Positions 34,778 through 43,308 of a DNA stretch of 64,000 bases are shown here, in pieces; the first letter of the stretch is position 1; each line of letters opens with the position of its first letter. Origin of the DNA: Planctomycetota bacterium. Lineage in GTDB: Bacteria > Planctomycetota > Phycisphaerae > Phycisphaerales > SM1A02. Position numbers and translations under genes: made by a program. The notes below the pieces were generated by a model. That model was not told where the DNA came from and searched no databases. It was given only the letters and a program-made list of their open reading frames with translations. The stretch covers positions 248,001 to 312,000 of the forward strand of contig JAIOPG010000004.1 in NCBI GenBank assembly GCA_021414025.1, given 5' to 3'.

Positions 34778-36109
34778 TTACTCCACGGTCTCCTGGTTCT
34801 TGGGTGCGGGATCGTCGCCCGCGGCAGGCGGAGCGGGGTCGGCGTTGCCTGGAGCGGCGGGTGCGGCCGGCGGATCTCCGGGTCCCTTGGGCTTGGGATG
34901 ATGGTTGGCGCCCTCGTACATGCCCGGCGTGCTGGTTGGCGGCGGGGGACGCAAGCCGGGCACGCCGGCGGCGAGCCGTTCGGTCTGGTCCGGTGTCAGC
35001 AATTTCAGCACGCCTTCCCGAGTCTCCTGCACAATCCGGTTCTTCTCGTTGCGCAGGGGAACCATCGGATCCTGCGGAACGGCCGGCGCCTCGGTTCCAT
35101 CCTTTGCGGCCTTCTTCGCGGCCACGGCGAGCGTCTTGCGCCGCGCCTTCTTCGGCTCCTCGGCCCGCGTGGTCTCGAGCATGCGCGATTGCAGCGAGGC
35201 CAGGGCGCCGCTCCATGCCGTCTGGGCGGCGTCGACTCCCTGTCGCTGCTCGGCGGTGAGATCGTTCAGGTTCAGCACCGCGGCGAAGAAGCTGGCCAGG
35301 GCGTCGGGCTGGAAAATTTCGCGGTAGCCCTGGGAGAGGGCGCGGGTCCGGAAGTCCTCGGCGTGCGGCGCCGGAAGGGACGCGGCGATTTTCTCGATCG
35401 ACTCATCCTGGACCTGCCGCACCGCGACACGCACGGCCATGATCTGCTCCTGCAGGTCGGAGCCCGCGTTGGAGTTCATGGAGTCCATGGCGTCGGTGAA
35501 CTTGGGCAGCAGCGCCGTGATCTTGGTGTCGCGGGCCTTGAGCGCGGCGTCCAGGGCCAGCTCATACTGGTCCAGGGCCGGCGCGGCGGTGGCGAGGACA
35601 TCCGGCTGCAACTGCATCTGGCGGACGATCAGGACCAGGTCAACGCCCTCGCCCATCAAATCGGAATCTTCAAGAGAGCGGGTGCGCAGCACGGCGCGTT
35701 CGAACTTGGGCCAGCGCTCCTGCTGGGCATCCGAGAGCTGGCTCTTGATGCTGGCCATCAGATCGTCGAACATCCGCTCCTTCTCCGGCGCCCATGCCTC
35801 GATGGGTCCCAGCAGCGAGCGCATGTCCTTGGCGCCGCCCTTCTGCTTCTTGGCGGCATTGATCATTTTCTCGCGGATGGCGTCGGTGCCGGTCTTGAAC
35901 GAGATCTGATAGTCCTCGAGCAGGCTCTGCACGATGGGGCGCTGCCAATCCTCAAGCTTGAGCGTCTCGACGATCATGGTCATGTCGCGGGGGAGCAGGT
36001 CGGGCTTGAAGGCCTCGGTGAATCCGGCCTTGCCGCCAAACTGTGCGGAGGCGGCGGGCGCGAGGGCGAGCAGCGAGAGGACAAGGAGGGCGGAACGCAG
36101 ACGATTCAT
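34778..36109 (-). CDS. Exported helical protein at the head of the secretion operon
   Basis: From ATG 36109 (GGAG upstream) the product has 443 residues. A signal peptide runs to about residue 21 (LLALAPAASAQ). The mature protein is mainly helical with repeated segments such as LSDAQQERWPKFERA, LTAEQRQGVDAAQTAW and LLTPDQTERLAAGVP, which recall CpxP/Spy-type periplasmic chaperone motifs. A Pro-rich tail ends it. No enzyme domain is seen. Its stop lies 13 bp before gspE, so it may be cotranscribed and might work with or be a cargo of the secretion system; this is inference. Confidence 0.65.
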   Translation of the reverse strand: MNRLRSALLVLSLLALAPAASAQFGGKAGFTEAFKPDLLPRDMTMIVETLKLEDWQRPIVQSLLEDYQISFKTGTDAIREKMINAAKKQKGGAKDMRSLLGPIEAWAPEKERMFDDLMASIKSQLSDAQQERWPKFERAVLRTRSLEDSDLMGEGVDLVLIVRQMQLQPDVLATAAPALDQYELALDAALKARDTKITALLPKFTDAMDSMNSNAGSDLQEQIMAVRVAVRQVQDESIEKIAASLPAPHAEDFRTRALSQGYREIFQPDALASFFAAVLNLNDLTAEQRQGVDAAQTAWSGALASLQSRMLETTRAEEPKKARRKTLAVAAKKAAKDGTEAPAVPQDPMVPLRNEKNRIVQETREGVLKLLTPDQTERLAAGVPGLRPPPPTSTPGMYEGANHHPKPKGPGDPPAAPAAPGNADPAPPAAGDDPAPKNQETVE

Positions 36110-36247
36110 GGGGATCTCCATCGGAGGGGGTGGGTTCATCAACGAAAGAACAGGCATTCCCATTCGGGCAAAAGGCAATTTCTTGAACAATAAGTTCGTT
36201 CGTGCATCGCGACTTCGCCCATAATGTACGCCGAAAACGGGGTTCGC

Positions 36248-36943
36248 TCAGCCGGGGCTCACGGTTCGCTGCTCGATCCGCTTTTCGGATTTGGTGACCA
36301 CGATCCGGTCGACGTAGATCCCGGGGGTGTGGATGCTTTCGGGGTCGAGTTCACCCGTTTCCACGAGAATCTCGACTTCGGCGACCGTCACCCGGCCGCA
36401 CGACGCCACCATCGGGTTGAAATTACGGGCGGTTTTTCGATAGATCAGATTGCCGCTTCGATCCGCCTTCCAGGCCTTCACCAGGGAGAGGTCGGCGCGG
36501 ATGCCGCGCTCCAGGACATGCAGTTCGCCGTCGAAGAGCTCGGTGGGCTTGCCTTCGGCGACGATGGTTCCCACGCCCGTCCGCGTGTAGAAGGCGGGGA
36601 TGCCCGCGCCTCCGGCGCGCATGCGCTCCGCCAGCGTTCCCTGCGGACAGAACTCAAGCTCGAGCTCGCCGCTCATGAATTGCCGCTCGAACTCGGCATT
36701 TTCCCCCACATAGCTCGAGACCATCCGGCGGACCTGGCGCGTCTTCAGGAGCACGCCCAGCCCCCAGTCGTCGATGCCCGCGTTGTTGCTGACGCAGGTC
36801 AACTGCCGAGCCCCGGTGTCGCGCAGCGCAAGAATGAGCTGCTCTGGGATGCCGCACAGGCCGAAGCCGCCGACCGCGATTTTCATGCCGTCCTTCACCA
36901 GGCCCGCCAGGGCCAGCGCGGGAGTCTCGAAGACCTTGTTCAT
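36248..36943 (-). CDS. scoA: 3-oxoacid CoA-transferase subunit A
   Basis: The 231-residue protein has the CoA-transferase family I subunit A signature GMKIAVGGFGLCGIPEQLI near residues 19-37, then SNNAGIDDWGLG, and the later blocks FCPQGTLAERMRAGGAGIPA and RTGVGT. Subunit A pairs with a B subunit carrying the catalytic glutamate to move CoA between succinyl-CoA and acetoacetate. No B subunit is found in this window; the next gene is a secreted helical protein on the other side of a 138-bp gap. ATG 36943 has TACACT 6 nt upstream and no Shine-Dalgarno. Confidence 0.88.
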   Translation of the reverse strand: MNKVFETPALALAGLVKDGMKIAVGGFGLCGIPEQLILALRDTGARQLTCVSNNAGIDDWGLGVLLKTRQVRRMVSSYVGENAEFERQFMSGELELEFCPQGTLAERMRAGGAGIPAFYTRTGVGTIVAEGKPTELFDGELHVLERGIRADLSLVKAWKADRSGNLIYRKTARNFNPMVASCGRVTVAEVEILVETGELDPESIHTPGIYVDRIVVTKSEKRIEQRTVSPG

Positions 36944-36949
36944 GGCGGG

Positions 36950-36955
36950 AGTGTA
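36950..36955 (-). promoter_or_regulatory. Putative -10 element for leaderless scoA
   Basis: On the minus strand TACACT is followed by 6 nt and the ATG at 36943. It lies in the 55-bp divergent gap with the MFS gene. Confidence 0.5.
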
Positions 36956-36998
36956 GTGAACCGCGAAGGGTTGCTAGGCTTGGCCGCTTCCACCCATC

Positions 36999-38192
36999 GT
37001 GCGCATCGTCGTCCTTCTCATCTTCCTTTCGGCCCTGCCCGACGCGCTGGTTGTTCCCGTCCTGAAGGATCTATTCGCCGATCGCTATGGCGTCTCGGCA
37101 TCCCAGGCCCAATTGTTCCTGGCCGTGAACTTGTTCGGGGCGGTGCTGGCGGTGCCGCTGGTGCGGCTCATGCGCCGGCGCATGCCGGGCTGGGCCGTGG
37201 TGAGCTCGACCGCCCTGGTGGATGGCATGCTCATGGCGATCATGTGGTTGCCGATCGGATTCGCGGGAACCCTGGCGCTGCGAACCGTCGAGGGCGCCGC
37301 GGACGTGGCCACATTCGCCGCGCTCTTTCAGATGCTCGGTCGCAGCGATCCCGGCCACCGCGCCTGGAAGCTCGGCCTGGGAGCGACGGTCCTGGTCGCG
37401 GGTCTGGGCATCGGCGTGGTCGTCGGGGGCATGCTGACAAAACTCTCAGGCAACCCGGCCATCACGCTCATCGTCGGATCGGCTTCCTGCCTGGCGACCG
37501 GCGTGCTTGCGTTCCTCTTCCGCGCTTCGCTGACGGTCATGGCCGGCCGTGAGATCGATGCTGATGCCGATGTCACACCCGCGACTCAGGATCATGGCGG
37601 ACCGCCGGGAAAATTGTGGCCGATCCTCTTGATGGCCGCCACGGACCGCGCGACCGGCGCCATTCTGACGGCTGTGTTTGCCAGTTTTTTCCTGGGGGGA
37701 TTGGGCTACACCGCCGCCGAGCGCGGCATGCTGGTGGGTTTGCCTCTGTTGCTCATGGCCATAGGCGCCGCTCCCGCGGGATGGGTTGCGGATCGAATGG
37801 GCACGCTGGAAACCCGCACTCTGGCCGCCGTGGTCTACGCATTGTCCCTTGCCATCGTGCCCTTTCTGGGGGGAACGGTCTTCGTTCTTGCGTGCGCACT
37901 GCTGATTCTGGGAGTGGCGGCGGCCCCCTTGCTTCCGGCGTCGCTGGCCCTGGTCCTGACCGCGCGGCGCGGCATGTCCGGACTTGCGGCCTTTCGCGCC
38001 GCGGGGGACATCGGGTACTTCACGGGCATCGTCGTCGCCATCGCCACGGGCGTGCTGATGGACGGGGGCCGGGCCAACGTGCAGGCGGGACTTGTCTGCG
38101 GTTTCGCGCTGCTGCACGCGGCGGTCACCGTGGTGGCCTGGACGGTGCTCAGGAACCAGCAGCGAACGCCACAAGCCCTCTCCGCGGCCTGA
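36999..38192 (+). CDS. MFS-type transporter
   Basis: This is a 397-residue membrane protein with about 12 hydrophobic helices. The first half includes RLMRRRMPGW, like the MFS loop 2-3 basic motif, and the second half repeats the pattern (GWVADRMGTLETRTLAA). It is probably an exporter or a small-molecule carrier; no substrate motif is visible. The predicted start is GTG 36999. A TAGGCT hexamer lies further upstream at 36975-36980, so a short leader is possible. The gene is convergent with the sigma factor gene 21 bp away. Confidence 0.8.
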   Translation: MRIVVLLIFLSALPDALVVPVLKDLFADRYGVSASQAQLFLAVNLFGAVLAVPLVRLMRRRMPGWAVVSSTALVDGMLMAIMWLPIGFAGTLALRTVEGAADVATFAALFQMLGRSDPGHRAWKLGLGATVLVAGLGIGVVVGGMLTKLSGNPAITLIVGSASCLATGVLAFLFRASLTVMAGREIDADADVTPATQDHGGPPGKLWPILLMAATDRATGAILTAVFASFFLGGLGYTAAERGMLVGLPLLLMAIGAAPAGWVADRMGTLETRTLAAVVYALSLAIVPFLGGTVFVLACALLILGVAAAPLLPASLALVLTARRGMSGLAAFRAAGDIGYFTGIVVAIATGVLMDGGRANVQAGLVCGFALLHAAVTVVAWTVLRNQQRTPQALSAA

Positions 38193-38213
38193 TCGAACGG
38201 GAGGAAATAAGCC

Positions 38214-39248
38214 TCAGTTGTGCGTGAGCGGGGGACGCTCACCGCGCAGGGTGATCAGCGCATCCTTGAGCTTTTCAAGGGCGCGGTTCTGGATCTGCCG
38301 CACGCGCTCCTTGGTGACGCCGATCATCTGCCCGACCTGCTCCAGGGTGAGCTGGACCTGCGGGGCCGCGGCGTCCAGCCCGAAGCGATGGAAGATGACC
38401 TTCTGCTCGACGTCGCTCAGCTCGGCGCTGTTGCGGGTGATCATGTAGCGCACCTCGGCGGCGGAATCTTTTTCGTGGGCGGATCGAAGCAGCTCGAGAT
38501 GATTCGAGCGCTCGAACTGCGGATCGAATTCGCCGGGGAAGCGCTGGCGGTACTTCTGCAGCTTGATGCCGAAGCGGCTGAACGCCTTGAGGATGGCCCG
38601 GCATCCGTAGGTGCTGAACTTGAAGCCGCGGCCGCAGTCGAACTTGTCGACCGAGCGCATCAGGGCCATGTTGCCCTCGCCGATCAGGTCGGCGTAATCG
38701 CTTTCGCCCAGCGGCACGCGCTTGGCCATGGCCAGCACCAGGGCCAGATTGATCTCCGCAATCTGGGCGCGGTAGCCCCGCGCGGTCCGGTGCCAGCGCA
38801 GGATCTCTCGGGCCTGCTCCGTGGTGGGGGTCCGGCCGGCAAGTTCGTCCTGCAGCAAGCGCACCCGGTAGCGGGCATAGTTGAACTGCAGGAAAATGAC
38901 CCGCTCCTGGGCGGCGGTCAGAAGGACCGAGCCTTCCTTCTTGTGCTTGCGCTCGCCCGGCTTACCGCCGGTCGCCTGATCGATCAGGGGGCGATACCAC
39001 GTCACATCGGCGAAGCGGATGGCGGCCGGCTTCTCGTAGATTTTCTTTTCGGCCCCGGGCACGCGGAACTCGGGCGAGTCCATGTAGTCCATGGGCTCGG
39101 CCATGATTTCGCGCATCAGCGCCTCTTCCTCGGCGGTCAGGGAGGCCGAGTTCTTTTCGGCGGCGCGGGAATTCCGGCGCACGGATGGGCGGTTGCGCTG
39201 CCTCATGCGGTCCAGGGGAGAATTCTTTCCAATCATCGAATCGATCAC
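38214..39248 (-). CDS. Sigma-70 family RNA polymerase sigma factor, atypical region 2.4
   Basis: The 344-residue protein has sigma region 2 (NLALVLAMAKRV, DLIGEGNMALMRSVDKF, RGFKFSTYGCRAILKAFSRF) and region 4 with a helix-turn-helix (LEQVGQMIGVTKERVRQI). In primary and most group 2-3 sigma factors, region 2.3-2.4 reads FSTYATWWIRQAI, with the aromatics that melt and read the -10 element. Here it reads FSTYGCRAILKAF, so -10 recognition should differ. Start GTG 39248 is preceded by GAGG; ATG 39236 is internal. A possible promoter lies at 39345-39374. Confidence 0.82.
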   Translation of the reverse strand: MIDSMIGKNSPLDRMRQRNRPSVRRNSRAAEKNSASLTAEEEALMREIMAEPMDYMDSPEFRVPGAEKKIYEKPAAIRFADVTWYRPLIDQATGGKPGERKHKKEGSVLLTAAQERVIFLQFNYARYRVRLLQDELAGRTPTTEQAREILRWHRTARGYRAQIAEINLALVLAMAKRVPLGESDYADLIGEGNMALMRSVDKFDCGRGFKFSTYGCRAILKAFSRFGIKLQKYRQRFPGEFDPQFERSNHLELLRSAHEKDSAAEVRYMITRNSAELSDVEQKVIFHRFGLDAAAPQVQLTLEQVGQMIGVTKERVRQIQNRALEKLKDALITLRGERPPLTHN

Positions 39249-39344
39249 GCGTCACCTCGATTGGGCGGTAGGGGTCTCGGAGCCGACTTGGACGCTAATG
39301 AACTCTTCGCAGGAGGGTTCAGCAGGAGATCCAAATTGGTTGAA

Positions 39345-39374
39345 TTAATAAATGCACCGGCGTTCCCAGCCCAA
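39345..39374 (-). promoter_or_regulatory. Possible promoter of the sigma factor gene
   Basis: On the minus strand TTGGGC (39374-39369), an 18-bp spacer and TATTAA (39350-39345) lie about 100 bp upstream of GTG 39248. Matches to the -35 and -10 consensus are partial. Confidence 0.35.
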
Positions 39375-39428
39375 AAAACAACTTTGAACTCGGAGTTCGA
39401 ACCGCGCCTGCTCTTTTGGCAGCCCGGC

Positions 39429-39899
39429 TTACTCGGGCTTGCTGCCGGTCGAGTCGTAGACGTAGCTGTCGCCGACCCTTGTGTAATCCAGGAGTTCCTC
39501 GGCTTTGAAGAAAATGCCGAGCTCGCGGGCGGCGGCCTCCGGGCTGTCGGAACCGTGGATGAGGTTGTAGCTGTTGGACACGCCGAAGTCGCCGCGAATC
39601 GTGCCGGCGGCGGCCTTGCTGCCGAAGGTCGCGCCCATCATCCCCCGGCTGACCGCGATGGCGCCGATGCCGCGCACCGCCAACACCAGAACCGGATTGC
39701 CGGTCATGAATCGAACCAGCCCGGCGTAGAAGGGCTTCGACACGTGGTCCTTGTAGTGTTCGGCGGCAAGTTTCTGCGAAATGCGCATCAATTTGCATCC
39801 GACGATCTGCAGTCCCTTGTCTTCGAAGCGGGCAAGAATCCGCCCCATCAGGTTGCGTTGAACGGCGTCGGGTTTCAGGATGATGAGCGTGGTTTCCAT
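39429..39899 (-). CDS. ndk: Nucleoside diphosphate kinase
   Basis: Ndk equalises nucleoside triphosphate pools by a phosphohistidine ping-pong reaction. The 156-residue protein opens with the family start ETTLIILKPDAVQRNLMG. The active-site block NLIHGSDSPEAAARELGIFF contains the histidine that is phosphorylated, and VSRGMMGATFGSKAAAGTIRG is conserved. It has a C-terminal extension (LLDYTRVGDSYVYDSTGS) beyond the usual end. A GGAGAT Shine-Dalgarno precedes ATG 39899. The gene diverges from the topoisomerase VI operon. Confidence 0.93.
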   Translation of the reverse strand: METTLIILKPDAVQRNLMGRILARFEDKGLQIVGCKLMRISQKLAAEHYKDHVSKPFYAGLVRFMTGNPVLVLAVRGIGAIAVSRGMMGATFGSKAAAGTIRGDFGVSNSYNLIHGSDSPEAAARELGIFFKAEELLDYTRVGDSYVYDSTGSKPE

Positions 39900-40045
39900 G
39901 GGATCTCCGGGTTGGGTCGCGAATGGTAGCGGAAGTTTCGGCCATCAAGGGCGGCGGAGCAGGGGAAAAATGCGTTGGGAAAGGCCCGGGAGTGCCGAAG
40001 ACACGGTAGTTTCACCGACTCGCATCGACACTGAACCCAGGAGTC

Positions 40046-42169
40046 ATGATGATGGGCAAGGACGCCGCGTTGATGAGCAAGCCACGATCAAAGCCAGGAA
40101 AATCCCGCGGAGTCTCCGGCGCCGAAGGCGCGGCCGAAGTCGGATCGTCGAAGAAGGGCAAAAGCCGCGGCGCCACCGCCGAGGAGATGGGTTCGCGCCA
40201 GCGCGACATCTCCGTCAGTGAATTCTTTGCCAAGAACCGCCACCTGCTGGGCTTCGACAATCCGCGCAAGGCCCTGCTGACCACGGTCAAGGAAGCCGTG
40301 GACAACAGCCTCGACGCCTGCGAGGAGGGCGGAATTCTTCCCGAACTCGCGGTGGTCATCGAAGATCTGCAGCCCGACCGGCCGGCCACCGCCAAGAGCT
40401 CGCGCTACCGCATCACCGTCATCGACAATGGCCCCGGCATTGTCCGCAAGCAGGTCGAGAACATCTTCGGCCGGCTTCTCTATGGGTCCAAGTTCCATCG
40501 ATTGAAGATGAGCCGCGGCCAGCAGGGCATTGGCATCAGCGCCGCGGGCATGTACGGCCTGATCACCACGGGCCGCCCGATGCAGATCGTCACCAAAGTC
40601 AAGACGGGCGAGCCGGCGCATCGCATCGAGCTGGCGATGAACACCAAGACCAACCGCGCCGAGGTGACCGACGACGCGGAGACCAAGGATTTTCCCCCGG
40701 CGAAGCTTCGCGATCTGACCTCGGGCTCCCGCTCGCTCGCCGCGACCGGCGACTTCCTGAGCGCGATTTCGTTCCCCACGGGAACCTGCGTCTCCATCGA
40801 GCTCGAGGGGCGCTATCAGAAGGGGCGCGGATCCGTCGATGAATTCCTTGAGCTCACGGGCATCGCCAATCCGCATGCGCGAATCAGCTATGTGCCGCCC
40901 TCGCGCGAGAGCGGCGCGGACGACGACGAACTGCTTCCGGTCGACGCGGCGGCGGGAATGGTGGAGACCGGCGGCGACAAGGTCGAGGTGACTTCGGAGC
41001 ACCACGGCGTCATTATTTTCCCGCGCGCGGTGGAGGAGCTTCCACCGGAAACCCGTGAAATCCAGCCCCATCCCAAGGGTGTGGAACTGGGCACGCTGCT
41101 GCAGATGCTCAAGGAATACGAGGCGGCGGAAAAAGGATCGCTCTACAAATTCCTGCAGGAACAATTCTGCCGGGTCTCTGCGGCCACGGCGGGAACGCTT
41201 TGCGAGGCCGCCGGCGCCACCAGCCGGACTCGCGCGGGAGACATCGAGCCGCCGCAGGCGGAGAAGTTGTACAAGGCCTTCCAGGAGATCCGGCTCGGCC
41301 CGCCGCCGGTCGATTGCCTGGCGCCGATCGGAGTCCGGCAATTGCTGGCGGGCATGCTCAAGGGCGTCCGCGCCGAGTTCTACGCCGCGAGCAGCCGCGA
41401 GCCGGAGATCTACCGGGGCCGTCCCTTCCAGATCGAGGCGGCGATCGCCTTCGGCGGCGAGTTGCCCGCCGAGGAGACCAGCCGCGTGATCCGCTTCGCC
41501 AACCGCGTGCCGCTGCTCTTCCAGCAAAGCGCCTGCTCCAGCTTCAAGGCCGTGGCGGAAACCGGCTGGAAAAACTATGGTTTGACGCAGCCCCGGGGCA
41601 GCACCCCCACGGGGCCGCTGGTGATCCTGATCCACATGGCCAGCGTGTGGGTGCCCTTCACCAGCGAGTCCAAGGAGGCGATCGCCGACTACGACGAGAT
41701 CCGCAAGGAGATGAAGCTGGCCCTCATGGAATGTGGCCGCAAGCTCGGCAGCTACCTGCGCAAGCGCCAGACCATGCGCCGCGAGGGGGAGCGCCGCGAC
41801 GTCTTCGAGCGCTACATCGGCGAGGTCTCCAAGGCGCTGCACCACATCCACGGCGCCGACGCCCGCAAGGTCTACGACGCGCTGCTGGCGCAGGCCAAGC
41901 ATCGCACCCGCAAGGCCGACCAGGTGCTCAACGAGGATGGCAAGGTCGTGAAGGAGGAGGACCCCGGCGACCAGGAGGGCGTGATCGTGGTGGAGGAAGC
42001 CATCCCCATGATCGACGTGGGCGCGAGCGCGGCGCCGGCCGCGGAGAAAACCAAGGTTGAACGAGCGGCGAAACCGGCAGGTTCCAAGCGCAGCGCGGCG
42101 CCCGCGGCCGCCAAGCGGAAGCGGACCGGCCGCACCGATGATTCCCCCACGCTGTTCGAAGCCGACTGA
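40046..42169 (+). CDS. top6B: DNA topoisomerase VI subunit B
   Basis: Subunit B is the ATPase that drives the A2B2 type IIB topoisomerase, which passes one duplex through another. The 707-residue protein has the GHKL ATP site: EAVDNSLDACEEGG, DNGPGIVRKQVENIFGRLL, and GQQGIGISAAGMYG. A helical H2TH-like region and the transducer domain follow, with TSRVIRFANRVPLLFQQSAC. Residues 1-50 and the last 80 or so are basic, low-complexity extensions. Three ATGs start the frame at 40046, 40049 and 40052; AGGAG at 40039-40043 suits the second or third best. Topo VI is mainly archaeal and plant, with scattered bacterial members. Confidence 0.93.
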   Translation: MMMGKDAALMSKPRSKPGKSRGVSGAEGAAEVGSSKKGKSRGATAEEMGSRQRDISVSEFFAKNRHLLGFDNPRKALLTTVKEAVDNSLDACEEGGILPELAVVIEDLQPDRPATAKSSRYRITVIDNGPGIVRKQVENIFGRLLYGSKFHRLKMSRGQQGIGISAAGMYGLITTGRPMQIVTKVKTGEPAHRIELAMNTKTNRAEVTDDAETKDFPPAKLRDLTSGSRSLAATGDFLSAISFPTGTCVSIELEGRYQKGRGSVDEFLELTGIANPHARISYVPPSRESGADDDELLPVDAAAGMVETGGDKVEVTSEHHGVIIFPRAVEELPPETREIQPHPKGVELGTLLQMLKEYEAAEKGSLYKFLQEQFCRVSAATAGTLCEAAGATSRTRAGDIEPPQAEKLYKAFQEIRLGPPPVDCLAPIGVRQLLAGMLKGVRAEFYAASSREPEIYRGRPFQIEAAIAFGGELPAEETSRVIRFANRVPLLFQQSACSSFKAVAETGWKNYGLTQPRGSTPTGPLVILIHMASVWVPFTSESKEAIADYDEIRKEMKLALMECGRKLGSYLRKRQTMRREGERRDVFERYIGEVSKALHHIHGADARKVYDALLAQAKHRTRKADQVLNEDGKVVKEEDPGDQEGVIVVEEAIPMIDVGASAAPAAEKTKVERAAKPAGSKRSAAPAAAKRKRTGRTDDSPTLFEAD

Positions 42170-42180
42170 ATCGAGAACCC

Positions 42181-43308
42181 ATGGCCAAGAAAATTTCCAG
42201 GCAAGTCAACACCAAGGCCCGCGACGTCGCGACGCAGAAGAAGATCCTCACCCTCGCCGAGGGCGTGACCAAGGCTGCACTGGGCGGCAAGGAGCCCATC
42301 GTGAGCGTGCCGACGCGCTCACGCTCCAACACGATTTGGAACAAGAAGCGCGGCATCCTGGAAATGGGCAAGGCGACGCAGGAACGCCAGCTCTTCAACC
42401 TGAACCAGGCCAAGATCTTCATGCAGACGCTGCTGCATTCCGGATCGATCAAGGACCTGATCGAGGCGGACAAGACGCTGAGCTTGCGCGGAATGTTCTA
42501 CAAGGGCCTGCACACCGTGGCGGGCACCAAGGAGAAGACCTTCGTCGACCAGGACGAGTCCGACGGCATCCTCGAGGACCTGGAAGTCTCGCTCACCGCG
42601 CTGCGCGAGGAGCTGCACATCTTCGCGAAGAAGGCCGGCACCATCGTCGGCAACATCACCCTGGTCGACTCGGGCGACGAGATCGACTGCCGGCGGATGG
42701 GCTCGGGGGGCTACGCCATTCCCAGCATCGTCGAGCCCGACGTGATCCAGTTCAAGAAGTGCGAGGCGAAGTTCATCCTGCACGTCGAGAAGAACACCGT
42801 GTGGAGCCGCTTCAACGAGGACCGCTTCTGGGAGAAGCACAATTGCATTCTCACCGAAGGCGGCGGCCAGCCCCCGCGCGGCGTGCGCCGTTTGCTGCGC
42901 CGGCTGCACGAGGAATTGAAACTGCCCGTCTACTGCCTGCTCGATTGCGATCCCTGGGGGCACTACATCTACAGCGTGCTCAAGCAGGGTTCGATCTCAC
43001 TGGCCTTCGAGAGCGAGCGGCTCGCCATCCCGGAGGCGAAATTCCTGGGGATCCGCTCCAAGGACTACAAGGCCTGCGGCCTGAGCGACGATGTGCAGAT
43101 CGCTCTCAACGACAACGACATCAAGCGCGCCAAGGAGATCATGGCCTACCCGTGGTTCCAGGGACACAAAACCTGGCAGAAGGAAATCGAGGGGCTCCTC
43201 ACCAACGGCTTCAAGATGGAGGTGGAGTCCCTGATCACCAAGGACATCTCCTACGTGACCGAGGAGTACGTGCCGTCGCGCTTGAAGGCCAAGGACTGGC
43301 TCGAGTGA
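42181..43308 (+). CDS. top6A: DNA topoisomerase VI subunit A (Spo11-like)
   Basis: Subunit A cuts both DNA strands through a tyrosine ester. The 375-residue protein has the winged-helix segment SLRGMFYKGLHTV with the likely catalytic Tyr at residue 107. The Toprim domain has HVEKNTVW (Glu203) and YCLLDCDPWGHYIYSVL (Asp255, Asp257), giving the metal-binding Glu and DxD. The gene starts 11 bp after subunit B, so both are in one operon. Its 3' end overlaps the convergent histidine kinase gene by 58 bp. Confidence 0.93.
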   Translation: MAKKISRQVNTKARDVATQKKILTLAEGVTKAALGGKEPIVSVPTRSRSNTIWNKKRGILEMGKATQERQLFNLNQAKIFMQTLLHSGSIKDLIEADKTLSLRGMFYKGLHTVAGTKEKTFVDQDESDGILEDLEVSLTALREELHIFAKKAGTIVGNITLVDSGDEIDCRRMGSGGYAIPSIVEPDVIQFKKCEAKFILHVEKNTVWSRFNEDRFWEKHNCILTEGGGQPPRGVRRLLRRLHEELKLPVYCLLDCDPWGHYIYSVLKQGSISLAFESERLAIPEAKFLGIRSKDYKACGLSDDVQIALNDNDIKRAKEIMAYPWFQGHKTWQKEIEGLLTNGFKMEVESLITKDISYVTEEYVPSRLKAKDWLE

